DNA of 16,180 nt from NCBI GenBank assembly GCA_900751695.1, contig CAADSS010000113.1, positions 1 to 16,180 of the forward strand, written 5' to 3'. Below, in pieces: positions 12,649 to 16,180 of this stretch. The DNA comes from an uncultured Collinsella sp. (GTDB taxonomy: Bacteria; Actinomycetota; Coriobacteriia; Coriobacteriales; Coriobacteriaceae). Position numbers and translations under genes: made by a program. Under the pieces are notes generated by a model, which saw only the letters and a list, made by a program, of their open reading frames with translations, was not told the DNA's origin and did no database searches. Position 1 is the first letter of the stretch. Every line of letters starts with the position of its first letter.

Positions 12649-12690
12649 GGTAAGTAAATTATTTAACTTACCGAGTTTTCCACTGAAAAC
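12649..12690. repeat. Two adjacent palindromes before the CATTTTGG boxes
   Basis: GGTAAGT (12649-12655) and ACTTACC (12666-12672) flank an A/T-only core. They are followed by GTTTTC-CACT-GAAAAC (12675-12690). They begin the gene-free stretch 12619-13014 and may belong to the same control region as the boxes that follow. Confidence 0.5.
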
Positions 12691-12700
12691 AGGAAATCAC

Positions 12701-12859
12701 CATTTTGGGGATAAAAAGTTTTCAACAGCCGTTAGTCGGTTCCATTTTGGTGAAGCGCTTCCTCATTTTGGGTAAAAAATATCACCATTTTGATGATTCG
12801 ACTGCTTTGAGTTTTTGATAAAAACGCCTGTTCAGAAGCTTGTGCTATACCCATTTTGG
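12701..12859 (+). repeat. Five CATTTTGG boxes spaced in multiples of about 21-22 bp
   Basis: CATTTTGG starts at 12701, 12743, 12764 and 12852; a variant, CATTTTGA, starts at 12786. Gaps between starts are 42, 21, 22 and 66 bp, i.e. two, one, one and three units of about two helical turns. The extended consensus is roughly CACCATTTTGGTGA, in which CACCA and TGGTG are inverted halves. All copies face the same way. The spacing rules out coding repeats. The stretch resembles an operator array or iterons; no replication gene is present. AT content is high compared with the flanks. Confidence 0.65.
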
Positions 12860-12899
12860 TGAGACCAATTAATAGAGAAATATACTATAAAGAAATAGG

Positions 12900-12977
12900 G
12901 ACGGCGATGCCGCCCCCTTCGCTCGCAAGGCTCGCTGCGCGGTCACGTGCCGTGACCTTGCCGCCGGCTACGCCGTC
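12900..12977. repeat. GC-rich structured element with nested inverted repeats
   Basis: The outer arms GACGGCG (12900-12906) and CGCCGTC (12971-12977) are perfect complements. Continuing inward, GCCG pairs with CGGC after a two-base mismatch. A middle pair GCAAGG/CCTTGC (12925-12930 with 12956-12961) encloses a perfect hairpin GGTCACG-TGC-CGTGACC (12941-12957). It lies 3' of the XRE gene on the minus strand and might end its transcript, but no strong T tract follows. A dispersed palindromic element is an alternative. Confidence 0.5.
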
Positions 12978-13014
12978 GATTGATACGCTCACTGCGTTCG
13001 CTGATGATGATGGA

Positions 13015-13263
13015 CTAATTCGTTTTATCGCTGACACCAGTCATAAGTGCAGCAATTGATATGTTGAATTCATTGGCAATTTTAGAGAGGTTAGAAAGAC
13101 TGACATTTCTTCGTCCGACCTCTATCGAGGCATAGTAAGACCTGTCCATGCCAATGCGGTTCGCAAATTGCTCTTGTGAGTAACCAGACTCTGATCTGAG
13201 TTCTTTGCACCGTAGACCAAAGGATTGTTGTAGCGGCGAGATATCCATGACAAAAAGAGTCAT
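13015..13263 (-). CDS. Small XRE-family HTH regulator, similar in form to restriction-modification controller proteins
   Basis: An 82-residue single-domain DNA-binding protein. The helix-turn-helix spans about residues 19-62: LRCKELRSESGYSQEQFANRIGMDRSYYASIEVGRRN, then SLSNLSKIANEFNISIAAL. The RSYYASIEVGRRNVSLSNL stretch is close to the pattern of C proteins that control restriction-modification genes. No such genes are present here, so this is a resemblance of form only. The ATG at 13263 lies about ten bases after a -10 element, so the transcript would be leaderless or nearly so, and no ribosome site is seen. A second Met (residue 6) is an alternative start. The gene shares an inverted-repeat promoter region with the divergent surface protein gene, which it probably regulates together with itself. 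Confidence 0.88.
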   Translation of the reverse strand: MTLFVMDISPLQQSFGLRCKELRSESGYSQEQFANRIGMDRSYYASIEVGRRNVSLSNLSKIANEFNISIAALMTGVSDKTN

Positions 13264-13304
13264 GGATTGTTGTATTTATGCCAACGGACTATATACAACA
13301 ATCC
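13264..13304. promoter_or_regulatory. Overlapping divergent promoters inside a perfect inverted repeat
   Basis: GGATTGTTGTAT (13264-13275) and ATACAACAATCC (13293-13304) are perfect complements with a 17-bp spacer. Each arm carries a TTGTTG -35. Rightward: TTGTTG (13267-13272), 17 bp, TATATA (13290-13295). Leftward: TTGTTG (13301-13296), 17 bp, TAAATA (13278-13273). Each -10 abuts or partly overlaps the arm with the other promoter's -35, so polymerase could use only one at a time. The leftward start falls at or just before the XRE ATG; the rightward start is near 13302, about 86 bases before the surface protein ATG. The repeat is the likely XRE operator. Confidence 0.75.
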
Positions 13305-13387
13305 CAGTTAAGGCGCATAATTATCTCTATTGGAAAGCACTCTGATGCCCAGTCGGATAGGGCACGGAAAAGGAATGGAACAGCACA

Positions 13388-16180
13388 ATGACTCAGGGAA
13401 AGCATTTCGCTGCCGGTGGCGATCACTTCGCCGCACTGCCAAACAAAAAGATTCACACTCCGAAGGGGATCGCGCGTCTGACCGTCACCGCGGCGACCAT
13501 GGCCGCCATGACCGGATCGAGCCTCATCTCACCGTTCACGGCATTCGCCCAGACCGGTGACGGGACCACGCAGCACCCCGCCGTGATGTCGCCGATCGCC
13601 GCCCACGCCGGCGCGGCATCCGGTACCGGCGCGAAATCCGCCGCACAGACCATCGCGGACCTGCAGAAGGCGGTCGACGAGGCGAAGGCGAAGGAGGACG
13701 CCGCCAAGGCATCCTACGATGAGGCCGCCGGTCCCTACAACGAGGCGGCTTCCGCCCGCGACCAGGCCAAGGCATCCTACGATTCTGCAGTCAACGCCGG
13801 CACGGCAGCCGACCGAGCGGCAATGGACGAGTACGCCCGTCAGGTCGCGGAGGGCAAGGACGCCGCCGATGTCGCCGGCAAGGACCTCGAGCAGGCGAAG
13901 GCGGGTCTCGCAGACGCCAAGGCGGATGCATCCGCGAAGGACGAAGCGTACCAGACCGCCATCAAGGCGGCCCAGGATGCCAAGGATGCCCTCGATAAGG
14001 CCAAGGCAGATGCCGTAGGCGCCACCCCGGAGGCTATCCGTGCCGCCGAGCAGGCCGTGCGCGACGCCACGGATGCCGTGAGCAGGGCACAGGCCGATCT
14101 CGACAACGCCAACGCGACGCTTGCCGATGCCCAGTCCAAGCTGGTTGCGGCCCAGTCTGCAAAGGATTCCGCCGATGCCGTCCTTGTCGCAGCCAAGCAG
14201 AACAAGGACGCGGCGGATGCGAAGGCCGCAGCAGCCAGCGCCGCCTATGAGCAGGCGAAAGCAGACCTCGCCGCAGCGGAGGCAGGCGCCAGCGGTCCGG
14301 AGTACGATGCGGCAAAACAGAAGGTCGCGGACGCAGAGGCAGCCCTCGCTGCCGCACGAGCGGTGCAGTCCCAGTGCGAGTCCGAGCTCGAGCAGGCGCA
14401 GTCCGCTGCGGCAACGGCACAGACCGAGCTGAATGATGCCCAGGCGTCCCTCTCCGCGAAGCAGCAGGCCGCGGCCGATGCCGAATCCGGCGTGAACGCC
14501 GCCCAGTCCGCACTCGATGCCGCGAACGCCGGCCTCGATGCGGCCAAGCAGGCGAATGCCGACGCCGTCGCCAAGCTGGATGCAGCGAAGCAGGCTGTCA
14601 AGGACGCCGAGTCCGCCAAGGCAGCCGCAGACGTAGAGCTCGCGAACGCCAAGACCGCAAAGGATACCGCAGACGCGGCCGTGACCGCCGCGCAGCAGAA
14701 GGTCGATGAGGCCCAGGCGAAACTCGATTCCGCCGGCGCGCAACTCAAGCAGGGGGCCATCGGCTTCTTCCGTGCCATGGGTGCCGAAGATGCAGCCAAC
14801 ATCATCCTGAACGCCAAATATGCCGGAAAGACCGAAGTCGGCAACTCCAAGGACGCCACGTCTCTTGACAATATGCTCAATGCGATCAGGTGGATGAAGT
14901 CCGTCAACGACTACCGCAAGTCGGTCGGCCTGTCCGAGCTCCATGTCACCTATAAGCTCATCGCCGGTGCGATCGCAGATGCCAACTACAGCGACACCGT
15001 GCTCGATCATGCCCGTCAATATGATTTTGCCGAAAACCTGGCATGGAATTACGGAATCGACCCGAGTGGGCAGTGGATCGAACAGGAGAAGGGCTTTTTC
15101 GACAAGGCAACGGAGGCCCTTTATGGAGTCACCGGTCTTGTCGGCAAGGATGCCTATGATTTCTATGCAAAGAACGGCGTCGCAATCAACCATTGGATTG
15201 CAAACAACTGCCGCTGGGAGAACGGCAGCAGCGGCACCGTCGGCCATTACATGAACATCATCAATCCCGAACTCGCCGTTATGGGAATGGCAACCTGCAC
15301 CAAGGGCACCATGTCCGGGCTTCAGACGCAGTGCTACACCGCAGAGATCTCCGGCTGGTCCGGCTCCGGTTGGAACATGAACCCCATCTCCGTCGACGAG
15401 TACGAGCAGAAGCTGACCTCCTATATCAACGGTCTCAAGAACGCCAAGAGCGCACTCGACGTAGCCAAGGCCGATCTCGCATCCAAGCAGCAGGCAGCCA
15501 CCGACGCCGCCGCAACCGTCCAGCAGAAGCAGGACGCAGCGGATTCCGCACAGGCAGGTATCGATGCCGCAAAGCAGGGTGTTGCCGATGCCCAGCGTGC
15601 CGTCGATGCCGCAAAGGCTGATCTCGCATCCAAGCAGCAGGGCGTCACGGATGCCCAGACCGAGCTTGATGCGGCGAAATCGGACCTCGATGCCGCCAAC
15701 GTAGCCGTCGATACGGCAAAGTCGACCGTCCAGCAGAAACAGGTCGCCTTTGATGCCGCCAACGCAGCCGTAACGACCGCACAGTCCAAGCTGGACTCCG
15801 CCAAGGCGGACACCGCATCCAAGCAGCAGGGCGTGGACGATGCGAACGCCGACCTCGCGAAGTTCTTCCAGGACGTCGCCGACGCCAAGAAGGCGGTCGA
15901 TACCGCAAAGAGCGTCCATGACGCGGCGGCAGCCGACCAGGCCGAGAAGGCGGCAGTCCTCGCAGCCGCCAAGCAAAAGGCGGACGGCACCGCACGTGCC
16001 CTCGCGGATGCCCAGCGTGCCGTCGAGGCCGCACAGGCCGACACAGGCGTTGCCGCCGACAGGCTTACCGGCTCCCAGACCGATCTCGAGGACGCACAGT
16101 CGAACCTCGACATCCTCACCGGCCTTGCCGCGAAGCTCGCAGAGGCACAGCAGCGCGAGCAGGATGCAGTAAAGGCCGTC
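13388..16180 (+). CDS. Secreted alanine-rich coiled-coil protein with embedded CAP (SCP/PR-1) domain, 3' end outside window
   Basis: The frame is open for 931 codons to the window end with no stop. Residues 1-54 form a long signal peptide with basic n-region NKKIHTPKGIAR and hydrophobic core; the likely cleavage is AFA|QT. Residues 85-455 are alanine-rich heptad sequence, a predicted long coiled coil. Residues about 456-680 form a CAP domain: VNDYRKSVGL (506-515), H541, AENLAWNYG with E549, an EK-containing helix, and GHYMNIINPELAVMGMA with H620. A second coiled coil starts near 685 and runs out of the window. The protein is probably cell-surface bound, and an anchor such as LPXTG would be expected further on but is not visible. 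The ATG at 13388 gives the signal peptide and follows AAAAGGAA by about 13 bases. An ATG at 13375 is out of frame. Adhesion or envelope roles are inference. The divergent XRE gene is a likely regulator. Confidence 0.88.
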   Translation, partial: MTQGKHFAAGGDHFAALPNKKIHTPKGIARLTVTAATMAAMTGSSLISPFTAFAQTGDGTTQHPAVMSPIAAHAGAASGTGAKSAAQTIADLQKAVDEAKAKEDAAKASYDEAAGPYNEAASARDQAKASYDSAVNAGTAADRAAMDEYARQVAEGKDAADVAGKDLEQAKAGLADAKADASAKDEAYQTAIKAAQDAKDALDKAKADAVGATPEAIRAAEQAVRDATDAVSRAQADLDNANATLADAQSKLVAAQSAKDSADAVLVAAKQNKDAADAKAAAASAAYEQAKADLAAAEAGASGPEYDAAKQKVADAEAALAAARAVQSQCESELEQAQSAAATAQTELNDAQASLSAKQQAAADAESGVNAAQSALDAANAGLDAAKQANADAVAKLDAAKQAVKDAESAKAAADVELANAKTAKDTADAAVTAAQQKVDEAQAKLDSAGAQLKQGAIGFFRAMGAEDAANIILNAKYAGKTEVGNSKDATSLDNMLNAIRWMKSVNDYRKSVGLSELHVTYKLIAGAIADANYSDTVLDHARQYDFAENLAWNYGIDPSGQWIEQEKGFFDKATEALYGVTGLVGKDAYDFYAKNGVAINHWIANNCRWENGSSGTVGHYMNIINPELAVMGMATCTKGTMSGLQTQCYTAEISGWSGSGWNMNPISVDEYEQKLTSYINGLKNAKSALDVAKADLASKQQAATDAAATVQQKQDAADSAQAGIDAAKQGVADAQRAVDAAKADLASKQQGVTDAQTELDAAKSDLDAANVAVDTAKSTVQQKQVAFDAANAAVTTAQSKLDSAKADTASKQQGVDDANADLAKFFQDVADAKKAVDTAKSVHDAAAADQAEKAAVLAAAKQKADGTARALADAQRAVEAAQADTGVAADRLTGSQTDLEDAQSNLDILTGLAAKLAEAQQREQDAVKAV
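15473..15826 (+). repeat. Internal repeats in the second coiled coil
   Basis: The coding motif for DLASKQQ starts at 15473 and 15620, and a variant DTASKQQ starts at 15809. The distances are 147 and 189 bases, i.e. 49 and 63 codons, or seven and nine heptads. TVQQKQ also appears twice between them. The segment seems to have grown by duplication that kept the heptad register. Confidence 0.65.

Noticed and set aside
12701..12859. CRISPR array
   Set aside because: The repeats are 8-14 bp, the gaps vary from 21 to 66 bp, and no cas genes are present.
12856..13059. Possible 67-codon gene starting VRPINREIYYKEIG
   Set aside because: There is no ribosome site, the start lies in the last CATTTTGG box, and the later part is low-complexity sequence over the structured element and the XRE 3' end. 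A decayed gene start cannot be excluded.
13015..13263. Restriction-modification system controlled by the XRE protein
   Set aside because: The regulator resembles C proteins, but no methyltransferase or endonuclease gene lies in the window.
13529..15976. Long minus-strand open frame of 815 codons
   Set aside because: It is the antisense of the alanine-rich coiled-coil gene. Its Gly/Leu/Cys/Arg-rich translation is the typical mirror of GCC/GAC/AAG codons, and the plus strand has a signal peptide and a CAP domain.

Overview
The window looks like a chromosomal segment of a gut anaerobe of the class Coriobacteriia (Actinomycetota), most likely Collinsella or a close relative. This rests on the high-GC coding style, the DUF4143 ATPase, the DUF5692 membrane protein, the large Fe-S/flavin oxidoreductase and the mannose-family PTS followed by a DUF956 gene. 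The taxon is an inference from gene content, not a database result.

Region 1 (1-3360). A non-coding start holds a nested A/T-tract palindrome and a three-copy box array around a TATAAT promoter. It precedes an AAA ATPase of the DUF4143 family. Convergent to that gene is a single-pass membrane protein with a long acidic cytoplasmic tail and an unrecognised extracytoplasmic part.

Region 2 (3360-8700) looks like a redox island. A TetR regulator and a polytopic DUF5692 membrane protein form a minus-strand pair. They are divergent from a 925-residue modular iron-sulfur/FAD/NAD(P)H oxidoreductase. The divergent gap carries two copies of TTGAC-N5-GTCAA, the likely TetR operators. A HypA-like nickel metallochaperone with a TTG start and an unusual acidic tail follows.

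Region 3 (8700-12360) is a mannose-type PTS operon, IIAB-IIC-IID. An intrinsic terminator follows, then a DUF956 (ManO-like) gene. The phosphorylatable histidines of IIA and IIB are present.

Region 4 (12360-16180) starts with a long palindrome and tRNA-Arg(CCU) with its terminator. About 450 bases without a credible gene follow, containing five CATTTTGG boxes spaced at multiples of about 21-22 bp and a structured GC-rich element. Next comes a small XRE regulator transcribed leftwards from an inverted-repeat promoter. Rightwards from the same inverted repeat runs the gene for a large secreted alanine-rich coiled-coil protein with an embedded CAP domain, which continues past the window end. The fully overlapping divergent promoters suggest a switch-like circuit controlling this surface protein, and I consider it the most interesting part of the window.
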